Origin: Chryseobacterium taichungense
GTDB taxonomy: Bacteria > Bacteroidota > Bacteroidia > Flavobacteriales > Weeksellaceae
Assembly: GCF_900109935.1 (NCBI RefSeq)
Contig: NZ_FOBV01000001.1
Span: 744,001 to 808,000 of the forward strand
Direction: 5' to 3'
Length of the DNA: 64,000 bases
Shown: in pieces, positions 1 to 9,219 of the stretch
Layout of the letters: each line of letters begins with the position of its first letter
How positions within the stretch are numbered: position 1 is the first letter of the stretch
Notes under the pieces: generated by a model
Seen by the model: the letters and a program-made list of their open reading frames with translations, nothing else
What the model was told of the DNA's origin: nothing
The model's database searches: none
Program-made: the position numbers and the translations under genes

Positions 1-1
1 G

Positions 2-82
2 ATTCAGAATTTCCCGGGAGAAGCCATCAGATGTGAAGACGGAAAAGTTTCTGTGCTGGATACTGCGGAATTATTTGAATAA
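2..82 (+). CDS. C-terminal end of an unidentified protein (partial)
   Basis: An open frame enters from the left edge and ends at a TAA at 80-82, giving the last 26 residues of a protein that ends in AELFE. The codons look like ordinary coding sequence. The fragment is too short for me to recognise a family. It converges on the methyltransferase gene on the other strand, with only 6 bases between them, so it is probably the last gene of a plus-strand unit. Confidence 0.5.
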   Translation: MQNFPGEAIRCEDGKVSVLDTAELFE

Positions 83-88
83 AATCTT

Positions 89-787
89 CTAATTCTTTTT
101 AAAAACATGAAACTCTTTGGTGAGTTCAAGATATTGGCCCGAGTATTGTCTCGGACTTTTTTCTATAATCAACTCTGATTCTTCCAATGGTTTTTCCGTT
201 AGAGAAAATTCGAGAATGAGTCTCTTAACATTTGAATTTTTAATTCCAAAAATGTTAATTTTCCGAATTAAAAATAGTTGATTTTCTTTAGCAATTTCCA
301 CAAAAACATTTCCTGCTTCAGCAGGGATTATAACTGAAAAAAAACCTTTTTTTGAAAGAAGTTCCGAAGATTTCGAAATTAACTGACGAAAATTCAGCTC
401 TATAGTCTGTCTTGCAATTTTATCTTTTTCAGAATCTGATGCTTCAAAATAAGGCGGATTAGAAACAATTAAATCAAATCTTTCAAGCGTTTCAAATTCT
501 TTGAAATCCTGATGTGCATTTCTTAATCTTGCCGAAAATGGTGAGTTTTCAAAATTAATTTTAGTAAGATCCGCCGCCTCTTTATTAATATCAATTCCAA
601 AAAAATTGGCTCCAGGATTCCTCTGGGCGAGCATTAAAGTGATCAAACCCGTTCCGGTCCCAATTTCGAGAACATTGAGAGCTTGCCCCACACCCGATAA
701 AGCACCAAGCAAAACACCGTCTGTTCCTACCCGGAAGACCTCTTTCGACTGTTGAATAACAAATTGCTTAAAAGTAAATGATTTCAC
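89..787 (-). CDS. tRNA1(Val) adenine-37-N6-methyltransferase family protein
   Basis: This is a 232-residue class I SAM-dependent methyltransferase. The SAM-binding glycine loop EIGTGTGLI is near residue 40 and the N6-adenine catalytic motif NPPYF is near residue 110, the pattern of TrmN6/YfiC, which methylates A37 of tRNA1(Val). Length fits that family. The start codon is GTG at 785-787. It overlaps the TAG stop of the upstream histidine kinase gene by one base, so the two are probably translationally coupled. The related RNA methyltransferase families with the same NPPY motif cannot be fully excluded. Confidence 0.85.
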   Translation of the reverse strand: MKSFTFKQFVIQQSKEVFRVGTDGVLLGALSGVGQALNVLEIGTGTGLITLMLAQRNPGANFFGIDINKEAADLTKINFENSPFSARLRNAHQDFKEFETLERFDLIVSNPPYFEASDSEKDKIARQTIELNFRQLISKSSELLSKKGFFSVIIPAEAGNVFVEIAKENQLFLIRKINIFGIKNSNVKRLILEFSLTEKPLEESELIIEKSPRQYSGQYLELTKEFHVFKKN

Positions 788-2241
788 TATAAATTCGTAG
801 GCAAAGTAATGGTGAATGTAGAACCTTTTCCGACTTCAGACTTTACGGTGATTTCTCCTTTATAATCTTCCACCATTTTTCTGACCATTGACAAACCTAA
901 GCCCATTCCGCTATTTTTAGAGGTAAAATTGGGTTCAAAAATTCTTTCATAAATATTTTCAGGAATTCCGATTCCATTATCCTGAACAGAGATCATTACC
1001 CGACGCTGATGTTGTTCTACGTCAACATTGATGATTAATTTTCTATCATCGCTTTCTGCCTGCCTTGCGTTGGTAACAAGATTGGTGATAATTCTGGACA
1101 GATAAATCTTGTCCATATTAATCATAATATTACTCTTATTTGAATGCATAAAAATACTGTCGTCATTGAAAACGCGCAGGATATCTTCGATTTCATTATT
1201 AAGATTAATGATTTCATTATTCTTCTCAGGAAGTTTGGCAAATTCGGAAAAAGCGGAAGCGACAGTGGCGATAAGATCAATCTGATCAACCATTGTTTTG
1301 CTCATTTGTTTTACTTTTTCTTTTATATTAGGGTCTTCAGGATTAAATTTTCTTTCAAAATTCTGAATCGTGAGCTTCATCGGAGTGAGTGGATTTTTCA
1401 CTTCATGAGCCACCTGTTTGGCCATTTCCCTCCAGGCTTCTTCAGACGCTTTAAAACGCAATCTCTCCTTTTGGTCCTGAATTTGAAGAATCATCCTGTT
1501 ATAGGCTCTTGCCAAAGCATTTAATTCATCATTTTTATAATATCGAATCGGCCGCATTTCATTTTCAAACAATGTAATACGCGTGATCATATCAGAAAAC
1601 TTAGTGATATTTTTAGCAAGATTATTCGACATTACCCAACTAAACCAAACGCTGAATAAAATGAGAATGATATCAACAAGAATAATATATTTCACATACG
1701 TATTAAGAACATCAAAATAGGCAGATTCATTATGGTATAAAGGAATATATACGATCGCAATTGGCTCAAGATCATTGTTTTTCAGCAACAGATAGGAAGA
1801 AGTAAGTACGGCATCCCGTGATGCATCATAGCCTTTGATATCAACCCTTGCTTTGGTCGACAGAATCCTGTTAACGATATTAATCGGTATCTTTTTCTGT
1901 TCTACCAGGCTTTCTTCTTTGTTTGAAAGTAAATAATTTCCTTTTAAGTCGTATAAAATAATGTCATGCTGGTTAATGTCTGCAATTTCAAAAATCTTGT
2001 TGTCAAGAAGACTAGGAAGATCTTTGGTTTCGGTGTGTTTCATGCTTACTGCATAATCCAGATACCGAATCACGGCACCGGTTTTTTCCTGCATATCAAT
2101 CCTGCTTTTCTGCACAGAATTTTCCCTGAGAACAAAATACGGAACCAGCGAAGAAGCCACTACACTTAAAAGACATACCAACAAGAATCCGAAAAAGACA
2201 CGGTTTCTTAAGCTATATCCTTTATACATACTAATTGACAT
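787..2241 (-). CDS. Membrane sensor histidine kinase, NtrY-like
   Basis: This 484-residue protein has a transmembrane segment near residues 14-38, an extracytoplasmic sensor region to about 180, a second membrane segment near 184-206, a HAMP linker, and a kinase core. The H-box is AHEVKNP near residue 280, the N-box NLVTNARQAE, and the G-boxes DNGIGI and GMGLGL. The HEVKNPLTP form is typical of NtrY-type kinases. No response regulator gene lies next to it, so its partner is elsewhere. The ATG at 2239-2241 overlaps the end of ribE by 11 bases, and an alternative ATG lies four codons downstream. The signal sensed is unknown. Confidence 0.88.
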   Translation of the reverse strand: MSISMYKGYSLRNRVFFGFLLVCLLSVVASSLVPYFVLRENSVQKSRIDMQEKTGAVIRYLDYAVSMKHTETKDLPSLLDNKIFEIADINQHDIILYDLKGNYLLSNKEESLVEQKKIPINIVNRILSTKARVDIKGYDASRDAVLTSSYLLLKNNDLEPIAIVYIPLYHNESAYFDVLNTYVKYIILVDIILILFSVWFSWVMSNNLAKNITKFSDMITRITLFENEMRPIRYYKNDELNALARAYNRMILQIQDQKERLRFKASEEAWREMAKQVAHEVKNPLTPMKLTIQNFERKFNPEDPNIKEKVKQMSKTMVDQIDLIATVASAFSEFAKLPEKNNEIINLNNEIEDILRVFNDDSIFMHSNKSNIMINMDKIYLSRIITNLVTNARQAESDDRKLIINVDVEQHQRRVMISVQDNGIGIPENIYERIFEPNFTSKNSGMGLGLSMVRKMVEDYKGEITVKSEVGKGSTFTITLPTNL

Positions 2242-2827
2242 TCTGTTTTTTAATTAACCTAGCAATATACTTACCAATTATGTCAAATTCTAAATTAACT
2301 TTATCACCTTTTTTTAAATTTTTCATGTTGGTGAATTCCCAAGTATAAGGGATAATTGCCACAGAAAATTGACTATCCTCACTCTTTGCCACTGTAAGAC
2401 TTATTCCATTTACAGTAATAGATCCCTGAGGAACTGTTACAAAACTTCCGTCACTTTCGTATGACATGGTAATGAAATAACTTCCGTCTTTATTTTCAAT
2501 GCTCACAACTTCACCCGTTTTATCAACATGTCCCTGTACGATATGACCATCCAGTCTTCCATCCATTTTCATGCATCGTTCAAGATTTACCACAGTTCCC
2601 AACTCCCATTTTCCAAGGTTTGTTTTTTCTAATGTTTCGTTGATTGCTGTTACAACGTATTGGTTTCCGTCGATCTTTACTACCGTAAGACAACACCCAT
2701 TATGGGCTAAACTCTGATCAATTTTCAATTCATGTGTAAAAGGACAGGTTAACGTAAAATCAATATTGCTTCCCTTTTCTTCAATCTTCTCAATTACCCC
2801 AACTGCTTCAATTATTCCTGTGAACAT
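2231..2827 (-). CDS. ribE: Riboflavin synthase, alpha subunit
   Basis: Riboflavin synthase dismutates two molecules of 6,7-dimethyl-8-ribityllumazine into riboflavin and the ribitylamino-uracil precursor. The 198-residue protein starts with the hallmark MFTGIIEAVG and has two lumazine-binding barrels, the first with GCCLTV and the second with GISLTV, each near the start of its half. Length is normal for the family. It is the first gene of a minus-strand unit ribE - histidine kinase - methyltransferase with overlapping ends, and it diverges from pdxA across 49 bases. Confidence 0.95.
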   Translation of the reverse strand: MFTGIIEAVGVIEKIEEKGSNIDFTLTCPFTHELKIDQSLAHNGCCLTVVKIDGNQYVVTAINETLEKTNLGKWELGTVVNLERCMKMDGRLDGHIVQGHVDKTGEVVSIENKDGSYFITMSYESDGSFVTVPQGSITVNGISLTVAKSEDSQFSVAIIPYTWEFTNMKNLKKGDKVNLEFDIIGKYIARLIKKQNVN

Positions 2828-2839
2828 ATTATTTTTTGC

Positions 2840-2847
2840 TAAATTTG
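2840..2847 (+). promoter_or_regulatory. pdxA promoter minus-7 box
   Basis: TAAATTTG matches TAnnTTTG and lies 29 bases before the pdxA ATG, inside the short divergent ribE-pdxA spacer. Confidence 0.6.
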
Positions 2848-2862
2848 TAGTTTATTAATCTT

Positions 2863-2870
2863 CAAAGATA
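2863..2870 (-). promoter_or_regulatory. ribE promoter minus-7 box
   Basis: TATCTTTG on the minus strand matches the Bacteroidota consensus TAnnTTTG and lies about 36 bases before the ribE start. It lies downstream of the pdxA box on the opposite strand, so the two divergent promoters overlap. Confidence 0.6.
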
Positions 2871-2876
2871 ATCAAA

Positions 2877-3968
2877 ATGAGCCCAAAAAACCATAAAGTA
2901 CGAGTAGGAATTTCAATAGGAGATTTCAACGGCATCGGTCCAGAAATCATCATGAAATCCCTGGCAGACAAAACCATTACGGATTTTTTCACCCCCGTAA
3001 TTTTTGGTTCGGGAAAATTATTTACTTTTCAGAAAAACATTTTTAAGTTGAATCTGAATTTCAACTATATCAATGAAGCATCCCAGGTACAGGTCGGAAA
3101 GCTGAATATGGTAAATCTTGTAAAAGAAAATTCTATGGTAGAGCTCGGTACACCAACGGAAGAATCTACCAAAATGGCGATTGATTCTCTTGAAGCAGCT
3201 ACAGAAGCTTTACTGAAAGGAGAAATTGATGTTCTGGTAACTGCACCGATCAACAAGGATGAAATGGTGAAAATGGGCTTTAAACATGCCGGACACACCG
3301 GATATTTTGAAGAGAAATTTAATAAAAAGGGATTGATGTTCCTTGTCACAGAAGATCTGAAAGTGGCTGTATTGACACATCATATCCCGATTGCACAGGT
3401 TGCTGAAAATATTTCCAAGGAAAAAATTAAAAAGCAGATCAGGGTTTTAAATCAGACTTTAATTGAGGATTTTAATATTTCAAAGCCAAAGATTGCTGTT
3501 TTAGGATTAAATCCACATGCAGGTGATGGCGGCGTGATCGGAAAAGAAGAAATTGAAATTATTGCTCCGGCCATAAAAGAACTTTCAGATAACGGAATCC
3601 TGGCGTTTGGCCCCTTCCCTGCCGACAGCTTTTTCCAGCCGGGAAAATATAAAAGTTTTGATGCGGTTTTAGCAATGTATCATGACCAGGGCTTAGCTCC
3701 CTTCAAGACGTTAGCTTATGAAGAAGGCGTGAATTATACTGCGGGACTTCCTTTCATCAGAACATCACCCGATCACGGAACAGCCTACGATATTGCAGGT
3801 AAAAATATAGCTGATGAACAAAGCTTTACGGAGGCGATCTTCACGGCCATTAAAATTTTCAAAAACAGAAGTGAATACAACGATTTGATGAACAACCGAC
3901 TGCAGCCAAGAAAAATGGCTGTAGACAACGGGATAGATGAAGATTTGCCGGACGAATCTGAAGGCTAA
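2877..3968 (+). CDS. pdxA: 4-hydroxythreonine-4-phosphate dehydrogenase PdxA
   Basis: PdxA oxidises 4-phosphohydroxy-L-threonine in the DXP-dependent pyridoxal phosphate pathway. The 363-residue protein carries GISIGDFNGIGPEI at the N-terminus. The metal-ligand histidine regions KHAGHTG, NPHAGDGG and MYHDQGLAPFK are present, as is the C-terminal PDHGTAYDIAG motif. It is slightly longer than E. coli PdxA, with an acidic tail. It is followed by yceD and rpmF, which have their own promoter. Confidence 0.95.
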   Translation: MSPKNHKVRVGISIGDFNGIGPEIIMKSLADKTITDFFTPVIFGSGKLFTFQKNIFKLNLNFNYINEASQVQVGKLNMVNLVKENSMVELGTPTEESTKMAIDSLEAATEALLKGEIDVLVTAPINKDEMVKMGFKHAGHTGYFEEKFNKKGLMFLVTEDLKVAVLTHHIPIAQVAENISKEKIKKQIRVLNQTLIEDFNISKPKIAVLGLNPHAGDGGVIGKEEIEIIAPAIKELSDNGILAFGPFPADSFFQPGKYKSFDAVLAMYHDQGLAPFKTLAYEEGVNYTAGLPFIRTSPDHGTAYDIAGKNIADEQSFTEAIFTAIKIFKNRSEYNDLMNNRLQPRKMAVDNGIDEDLPDESEG

Positions 3969-4010
3969 ATCTTTAATACAGATTTTAAATTAATTTGTTT
4001 TAGAATTTAT

Positions 4011-4040
4011 TTGTTATTATAAAAAAATTGCATATTTTTG
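4011..4040 (+). promoter_or_regulatory. yceD-rpmF promoter
   Basis: TATTTTTG at 4033-4040 is a full TAnnTTTG box, with TTG at 4011-4013 and a 19-base spacer. The possible TTG start at 4038 lies inside this box, so the true yceD start must be the ATG at 4053. Confidence 0.75.
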
Positions 4041-4052
4041 CACACTCATTTT

Positions 4053-4577
4053 ATGGACAAGTTAAGAAACTATGACGTAAGCTTTTCCGGATTAAAAACC
4101 GGCAAGCACGAGTTCAGGTTTGAGATAGATAAGGAGTTCTTTCAATTATTTGATACTGAACAGGAATTTACAAATCCAAGAATTTCAGTAAATGTTTTAT
4201 TAGATAAGCATTCTACTTTTCTGGAATTTGAAATTAAAGTACATGGTACGGTAGAACTTGTTTGTGACATCACAAACGAAAATTTCGACCACCCCATCGA
4301 AAATGAAATCAAGGTTCTGGTGAAATTCGGAGAAGAATATGACGACAGCGAGGAAGATGTAATTACAATTCCTTCAAGTGATCATGCATTCAACATAGCA
4401 CAGCTGATCTACGAAAATGTTGCACTTTCTATTCCGATGAAAAAGATATCACCGAATGTAAGTGATGAAGATCTTGCCATCCTTGAGAAGTTCAGTCCAA
4501 AAGAAACTCACGAAGAGGAAGAACATGAAAGCGACCCAAGATGGGACGCATTAAAAAATTTAAAGAATAAAAATTAA
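4053..4577 (+). CDS. yceD: YceD/DUF177 family protein
   Basis: This 174-residue acidic protein belongs to the YceD (DUF177) family, which is nearly always encoded just before ribosomal protein L32 and has been linked to 23S rRNA or ribosome accumulation. Visible traits are the opening MDKLRNYDVSFSGLK, a beta-rich middle with the conserved C-D-x-T region (VCDITNE), and the C-terminal DPRWDALKNLK ending typical of the family. The start is set by the promoter: the upstream TTG is in the minus-7 box. A hairpin lies between it and rpmF. Confidence 0.88.
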   Translation: MDKLRNYDVSFSGLKTGKHEFRFEIDKEFFQLFDTEQEFTNPRISVNVLLDKHSTFLEFEIKVHGTVELVCDITNENFDHPIENEIKVLVKFGEEYDDSEEDVITIPSSDHAFNIAQLIYENVALSIPMKKISPNVSDEDLAILEKFSPKETHEEEEHESDPRWDALKNLKNKN

Positions 4578-4586
4578 ATAGTTTAA

Positions 4587-4616
4587 TGATGAGATGATGA
4601 ATCTCATCGCTCATCA
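4587..4616 (+). repeat. Hairpin between yceD and rpmF
   Basis: TGATGAG at 4587-4593 pairs with CTCATCA at 4610-4616, and GATGA at 4596-4600 pairs with TCATC at 4604-4608, leaving a 3-base loop. No T-run follows on the plus strand, so it is not a standard terminator. It may be a processing or translational element of the L32 message. Confidence 0.55.
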
Positions 4617-4636
4617 ATTAAAAAAGTTATTAGAAA

Positions 4637-4840
4637 ATGGCACATCCAAAGAGAAGACAGTCGTCTACAAGAAGAGATAAGAGAAGAACTCACTACAAAG
4701 CTGTAGTTCCTCAATTAGCTAAAGATGCAACAACAGGAGAGCTTCACCTATATCACAGAGCTCACTGGCATGAAGGAAAACTTTACTACAGAGGTAAAGT
4801 AGTATTGGAAAAAGAAGTAGCAACTACTGAAGAAAACTAA
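4637..4840 (+). CDS. rpmF: 50S ribosomal protein L32
   Basis: This 67-residue basic protein begins [17 protein letters not shown], the signature of bacterial L32, a component of the large ribosomal subunit. The zinc-binding cysteines found in some L32 proteins are absent, so this is the cysteine-free form. It follows yceD, the near-universal pairing, and ends just before a strong terminator. Confidence 0.96.
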   Translation: MAHPKRRQSSTRRDKRRTHYKAVVPQLAKDATTGELHLYHRAHWHEGKLYYRGKVVLEKEVATTEEN

Positions 4841-4875
4841 GAGTCGCTTTTCACTGAAAAACACTCGTTTTTATA

Positions 4876-4918
4876 CAAAAACCGCCCGATTTTTATAAAA
4901 TTCGGCGGTTTTTTGTTG
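4876..4918 (+). terminator. rpmF terminator
   Basis: AAAAACCGCC pairs with GGCGGTTTTT around an AT-rich loop, followed by TTTTGTTGTTTTTT. It lies 36 bases after rpmF. Confidence 0.8.
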
Positions 4919-4944
4919 TTTTTTACGATTTTTTGGTATCTTTG
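4916..4944 (+). promoter_or_regulatory. accBC promoter
   Basis: TATCTTTG at 4937-4944 matches TAnnTTTG, with TTG at 4916-4918 and an 18-base spacer. It starts within the T-run of the rpmF terminator and lies 23 bases before the accB start. Confidence 0.7.
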
Positions 4945-4967
4945 ACCCAAAATCAAATATCAATTTT

Positions 4968-5447
4968 ATGGACATTAAAGACATCCAAAATCTTATTAAG
5001 TTTGTGTCTAAAGCAGAAGTTTCTGAAGTAAAATACAAAACTAAAGATTTCGAAATCACTATTAAAACTCCATTAGCTGGAAGCGAAGTGGCTTATGCTC
5101 AGCCTGCAGTTTACCACACTGCTCCTCAACAGGTAGCTGCTGCTCCGGCACCTGCTGCAACTCCTGCTCCGGCACAAACCACTGAAGCTGCATCTGATGA
5201 TAGTAAATATGTAACCATCAAGTCTCCTATGATCGGTACTTTCTACAGAAAACCATCTCCGGATAAAGACGTGTTCGTAAATGTTGGTGACGAAGTTTCT
5301 AACGGAAAAGTAGTTTGCGTTATTGAAGCGATGAAATTATTCAACCAGATTGAATCTGAAGTAAGCGGAAAAATCGTTAAGATTTTAGTTGATGATGCTA
5401 CACCGGTAGAATATGACCAACCTTTATTCTTAGTAGATCCATCTTAA
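4968..5447 (+). CDS. accB: Acetyl-CoA carboxylase biotin carboxyl carrier protein
   Basis: AccB carries the biotin that shuttles carboxylate between AccC and the AccA/AccD transferase in the first step of fatty acid synthesis. The 159-residue protein has an N-terminal oligomerisation part, an alanine/proline-rich hinge near residues 40-75, and a C-terminal biotinyl domain with the attachment motif EAMKL (the lysine is modified) near residue 125. The residue after the lysine is Leu rather than the more common Met. accC follows after a 91-base AT-rich spacer. Confidence 0.95.
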   Translation: MDIKDIQNLIKFVSKAEVSEVKYKTKDFEITIKTPLAGSEVAYAQPAVYHTAPQQVAAAPAPAATPAPAQTTEAASDDSKYVTIKSPMIGTFYRKPSPDKDVFVNVGDEVSNGKVVCVIEAMKLFNQIESEVSGKIVKILVDDATPVEYDQPLFLVDPS

Positions 5448-5538
5448 GGAATTTTAGATTACAGATTATAAATTTTAGATGAAACTTCTTCATTTAAAAT
5501 AATTTAAAATTCAAAATTTATAATTTAAAATTTCGAAG
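5448..5538. repeat. AT-rich low-complexity spacer between accB and accC
   Basis: The spacer is built from near-repeats of AATTTAAAAT, AAAATTCAAAATT and ATTTATAATT, plus AGATTACAGATTATAAATTTTAGA. There is no terminator and no clear promoter, so accC is probably co-transcribed with accB. Confidence 0.45.
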
Positions 5539-6894
5539 ATGTTCAAAAAAATATTAATAGCCAATCGTGGCGAAATTGCAATGCGTATTTTACGTACTTG
5601 TAAAGAAATGGGGATCAAGACCGTTGCGGTTTATTCAACTGCAGATATAGACAGTCTTCATGTAAGATTTGCAGACGAAGCGGTTTGTATCGGTCCTGCA
5701 ATGAGTAAAGACTCATATCTGAAAATCCCTAATATTATTGCAGCTGCTGAAATTACCAATGCAGACGCTATCCACCCAGGATACGGATTCTTATCCGAGA
5801 ACGCGAACTTTTCAAGAATTTGTCAGAAGAACGGCATTAAATTTATTGGTGCTAGTCCAGAGCAAATCGAAAAAATGGGAGATAAAGCCAACGCTAAAGC
5901 CACTATGAAAGCGGCTGGCGTACCTTGTGTACCTGGTTCTGACGGCTTGATCGAATCTTATGAAATTGCCGCTACAACTGCTGAAGAAATCGGATATCCG
6001 GTTATGATTAAGGCAACAGCAGGTGGCGGTGGAAAAGGAATGAGAGCCGTATGGAAAGCTGAAGACCTTAAAGATCACTGGGAATCTGCAATTCAGGAAG
6101 CTGTAGCTGCATTCGGAAATGGAGGGATGTACATGGAAAAACTGATTGAAGAACCTAGACATATTGAAATACAAGTTGCGGGTGACCAATACGGTAAAGC
6201 ATGTCACCTTTCTGAAAGAGACTGTTCGGTTCAGAGAAGAAATCAGAAACTGACGGAAGAAACTCCTTCTCCTTTCATGACAGATGAACTTCGTGAGAAA
6301 ATGGGTGAAGCTGCTGTAAAAGCTGCTGAATTTATCGGATACGAAGGAGTGGGAACTATTGAATTCCTTGTAGATAAGCACAGAAATTTCTACTTCATGG
6401 AAATGAATACAAGAATCCAGGTAGAGCACCCGATCACTGAACAAGTAATTGATTATGATCTGATCAGAGAACAGATTCTTTTGGCTGCAGGAACTCCAAT
6501 TTCAGGAATTAATTATTACCCTAAATTGCATTCCATCGAATGTAGAATTAATGCGGAGGATCCTTATGCTGATTTCAGACCGTCTCCCGGAAAAATTACT
6601 GGCTTGAATATTCCTGGCGGACACGGTGTAAGAGTTGATACACACGTTTATTCAGGATATACAATTCCTTCTAATTACGACTCAATGATTGCAAAGTTGA
6701 TCACTACGGCTCAAACCCGTGAAGAAGCTATTGCTAAAATGAGAAGAGCGTTGGAAGAATTTTATATTGAAGGAGTAAAAACGACCATTCCTTTTCACAG
6801 ACAGTTGATGGATAATGAAGATTATCTTTCAGGAAATTATACAACAAAATTCATGGAGGATTTTGTAATGGACAGAAAATATGATAATCATTAA
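5539..6894 (+). CDS. accC: Acetyl-CoA carboxylase biotin carboxylase subunit
   Basis: AccC uses ATP and bicarbonate to carboxylate biotin on AccB. The 451-residue protein starts [16 protein letters not shown], has the glycine-rich ATP-grasp loop GGGGKGMR near residue 165, and the catalytic region [14 protein letters not shown] near residue 290. Length is normal. It lies behind accB and is closed by a terminator. The accA subunit is 13 kb away and accD is not in the window. Confidence 0.97.
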   Translation: MFKKILIANRGEIAMRILRTCKEMGIKTVAVYSTADIDSLHVRFADEAVCIGPAMSKDSYLKIPNIIAAAEITNADAIHPGYGFLSENANFSRICQKNGIKFIGASPEQIEKMGDKANAKATMKAAGVPCVPGSDGLIESYEIAATTAEEIGYPVMIKATAGGGGKGMRAVWKAEDLKDHWESAIQEAVAAFGNGGMYMEKLIEEPRHIEIQVAGDQYGKACHLSERDCSVQRRNQKLTEETPSPFMTDELREKMGEAAVKAAEFIGYEGVGTIEFLVDKHRNFYFMEMNTRIQVEHPITEQVIDYDLIREQILLAAGTPISGINYYPKLHSIECRINAEDPYADFRPSPGKITGLNIPGGHGVRVDTHVYSGYTIPSNYDSMIAKLITTAQTREEAIAKMRRALEEFYIEGVKTTIPFHRQLMDNEDYLSGNYTTKFMEDFVMDRKYDNH

Positions 6895-6916
6895 GATTAA
6901 TTGTATATAATTTGTA

Positions 6917-6946
6917 AACCGTTCTTTTTAAGAGCGGTTTTTTTTA
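6917..6946 (+). terminator. accC terminator
   Basis: AACCGTTCTT pairs with AAGAGCGGTT (one G-T pair), with a 3-base loop and a run of eight T. Confidence 0.85.
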
Positions 6947-6966
6947 TAAAAATTTGCCAGAGTTCA

Positions 6967-6974
6967 TAACTTTG
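6967..6974 (+). promoter_or_regulatory. Orphan minus-7-like box
   Basis: TAACTTTG matches TAnnTTTG but no reading frame follows for 200 bases. It could drive a small RNA or a long rocD leader, or be a chance match. A small hairpin (GAGAA/TTCTC) lies at 7057-7069. Confidence 0.3.
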
Positions 6975-7158
6975 CCTAGGTTGACCAGCCGCTAAATTAA
7001 TAAATGTTAAAATTCATTTTTTTAAAGATATAATAACTATAACAGATTATCTACGTGAGAAATATTCTCTGATTCACTTTTCCAACAGACTTAAAAGTTC
7101 TTAAAATCCTTCCTTTTTCAGCATCATGCTTCTGTTTACCCATCTCGTTTATAATGTT

Positions 7159-7166
7159 TACATTTG
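7159..7166 (+). promoter_or_regulatory. rocD promoter minus-7 box
   Basis: TACATTTG matches TAnnTTTG, 17 bases before the ATG at 7184. An in-frame ATG at 7154 is upstream of the expected transcript start and so is not used. Confidence 0.65.
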
Positions 7167-7183
7167 CGCAAAACCAACATAAT

Positions 7184-8428
7184 ATGTCAACAGTAGAAAC
7201 AGTTAAAGATTCACAATATTTTATCGACCTTGAAGACAAGTACGGCGCACACAATTACCACCCTCTTCCCGTAGTTTTAGATAAAGGAGAAGGTGTTTTC
7301 GTCTGGGATGTGGAAGGCAAGAAATATTATGATTTTCTTTCAGCTTATTCTGCTGTGAATCAAGGACATTCGCACCCAAAAATTGTAAATGCTTTGGTGG
7401 AGCAAGCTAAAAAATTAGCTTTGACATCAAGAGCTTTCTACAATTCTAAGCTGGGAGAATACGAACAAAAAATCACGACGCTTTTCGGTTTTGATAAAGT
7501 TTTACCCATGAATTCCGGAGCAGAGGCGGTGGAAACAGCCGTAAAATTGGCCAGAAAATGGAGCTATGAAGTAAAAGGAATCTCTGAAAACTCGGCTAAG
7601 ATTGTTGTTTGTGAAAATAATTTCCACGGAAGAACGACTACGATCGTTTCCTTTTCTAATGATCCTGATGCCAACCAGAATTATGGCCCTTTTACACCGG
7701 GGTTTATTAAAATTCCTTATAATGACATTGCTGCGCTGGAAGAAGTTCTTAGCCGGGAAGCAGAAAATATTGCTGCCTTTTTAGTTGAGCCGATCCAAGG
7801 GGAAGCAGGAGTTTATGTTCCTAATGATGGTTTTCTTAAAAATGCTTCTGAATTGTGTAAAAAGCATAATGTTCTTTTCATCGCAGATGAAGTTCAGACA
7901 GGAATTGCAAGAACAGGAAAACTGATTGCCTGTCATCATGAAGATGTACAGCCTGACATTCTGATTTTAGGAAAAGCACTTTCAGGAGGAATGTATCCGG
8001 TTTCTGCAGTTTTGGCCAATAATGAGATTATGAATGTCATTAAACCTGGGCAGCACGGCTCAACGTTCGGAGGAAATCCTATTGCCTGTGCCGTAGCCGT
8101 AGCGGCTCTCGATGTTGTACAGGATGAGAATTTATCTGAAAGAGCCGAAGAACTTGGCAAATTATTCAGAGCTGAAATTGAAAAGGTGATGGAAAAAACC
8201 ACACTGATTACAAAAGTAAGAGGAAAAGGCTTATTGAATGCTATTCTGATCAACGATACTCCGGAAAGTTCAACGGCCTGGAATATTTGTTTAAAGTTAA
8301 AAGAAAACGGACTTTTAGCGAAGCCAACCCACGGAAATATCATAAGACTGGCTCCACCGTTGGTTATTACGGAAGAGCAGCTTCTTGATTGTGTGCAAAT
8401 TATTGAAAAAACCATCCTCTCTTTTTAA
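7184..8428 (+). CDS. rocD: Ornithine aminotransferase
   Basis: This enzyme transfers the delta-amino group of ornithine to 2-oxoglutarate, giving glutamate-5-semialdehyde, in arginine/ornithine breakdown. The 414-residue class III PLP aminotransferase shows [18 protein letters not shown], the FHGRTT motif, [12 protein letters not shown] and the PLP lysine in [10 protein letters not shown]. The start at 7184 ([10 protein letters not shown]) is chosen over the ATG at 7154 because the latter overlaps the promoter. It ends 5 bases before the first glycosyltransferase gene, so some read-through is likely. Confidence 0.93.
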   Translation: MSTVETVKDSQYFIDLEDKYGAHNYHPLPVVLDKGEGVFVWDVEGKKYYDFLSAYSAVNQGHSHPKIVNALVEQAKKLALTSRAFYNSKLGEYEQKITTLFGFDKVLPMNSGAEAVETAVKLARKWSYEVKGISENSAKIVVCENNFHGRTTTIVSFSNDPDANQNYGPFTPGFIKIPYNDIAALEEVLSREAENIAAFLVEPIQGEAGVYVPNDGFLKNASELCKKHNVLFIADEVQTGIARTGKLIACHHEDVQPDILILGKALSGGMYPVSAVLANNEIMNVIKPGQHGSTFGGNPIACAVAVAALDVVQDENLSERAEELGKLFRAEIEKVMEKTTLITKVRGKGLLNAILINDTPESSTAWNICLKLKENGLLAKPTHGNIIRLAPPLVITEEQLLDCVQIIEKTILSF

Positions 8429-8433
8429 CATAA

Positions 8434-9219
8434 ATGGCACTTTCCCTCGCAGTCATTACTTACAATGAAGAAGATAATATTGTAAGACTTTTAGATTCGA
8501 TCTCCGAGATTGTTGATGAAATTATCATTGTAGACAGCCTTTCGACAGACAAAACGAAAGAAATATGCACGGAAAAATATGCTAAAGTAAAATTTTTTGA
8601 AAAGAAATTTAATGGGTATGGTGAACAGAAAAATTATGCTATGGAACTTTGCTCCGGAGAATGGATTCTTTTTCTGGATGCCGATGAAGTGCCTGATGAA
8701 GATCTAAAAAAGGAAATACAAAGAATTACTTCAGAACAAAATCCAAAATTCTCTGTATACAAGGCAAAATATAATAATCACCTTGGTATTCATCTGATTA
8801 AATTTGGAGGTTGGGGAAATATATGCAGGGAAAGACTCTTCAGAAAGGACTCTGCTAGATATTCTGACGATAAAGTTCATGAATTTCTAATCACGAATGA
8901 AAAAGCAGGTCTTTTAGATGGAAAGATAGATCATTACACATACAAAAGCATTCATCATCATATTTCTAAAATTAATAAATATTCTGATATGATGGCAGAA
9001 AAAATGTTTGAGCGTGGTAAAAGATATCAGAATTTCAAAATCATTGTAAGTCCTGCTTTTGAATTTATTAAAGTATTTATATTTAAACTAGGATTTTTAG
9101 ATGGCTTTGCCGGTTTTTATGTAGCTAAAACGATGTCCTATTATACTTTTTTAAAGTACATAAAATTGCGTGAAAAAATAAGAATCCGCGAATTCAGAAA
9201 AAAATGTGGTGACTTATGA
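8434..9219 (+). CDS. Glycosyltransferase family 2, WaaE/KdtX-like
   Basis: This 261-residue GT-A fold enzyme begins LSLAVITYNEEDNI. It has the nucleotide-binding IIIVDSLSTDKT and the metal-binding FLDADEVPDE near residue 90, then RERLFRK and a C-terminal amphipathic region. This is the pattern of LPS inner-core glycosyltransferases of the WaaE group. It is a paralogue of the gene at 10020-10766. The end overlaps the deacetylase gene by 4 bases (ATGA). Donor and acceptor sugars cannot be read from the sequence. Confidence 0.85.
   Translation: MALSLAVITYNEEDNIVRLLDSISEIVDEIIIVDSLSTDKTKEICTEKYAKVKFFEKKFNGYGEQKNYAMELCSGEWILFLDADEVPDEDLKKEIQRITSEQNPKFSVYKAKYNNHLGIHLIKFGGWGNICRERLFRKDSARYSDDKVHEFLITNEKAGLLDGKIDHYTYKSIHHHISKINKYSDMMAEKMFERGKRYQNFKIIVSPAFEFIKVFIFKLGFLDGFAGFYVAKTMSYYTFLKYIKLREKIRIREFRKKCGDL

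Noticed and set aside
5812..6444. A 210-codon open frame on minus across accC
   Set aside because: It is entirely antisense to a clear biotin carboxylase, has no promoter and is rich in Ser/Phe/Cys as expected of a shadow frame.
7051..7254. A 67-codon minus-strand frame across the rocD start
   Set aside because: It overlaps the rocD promoter and start, and its protein resembles nothing I recognise.
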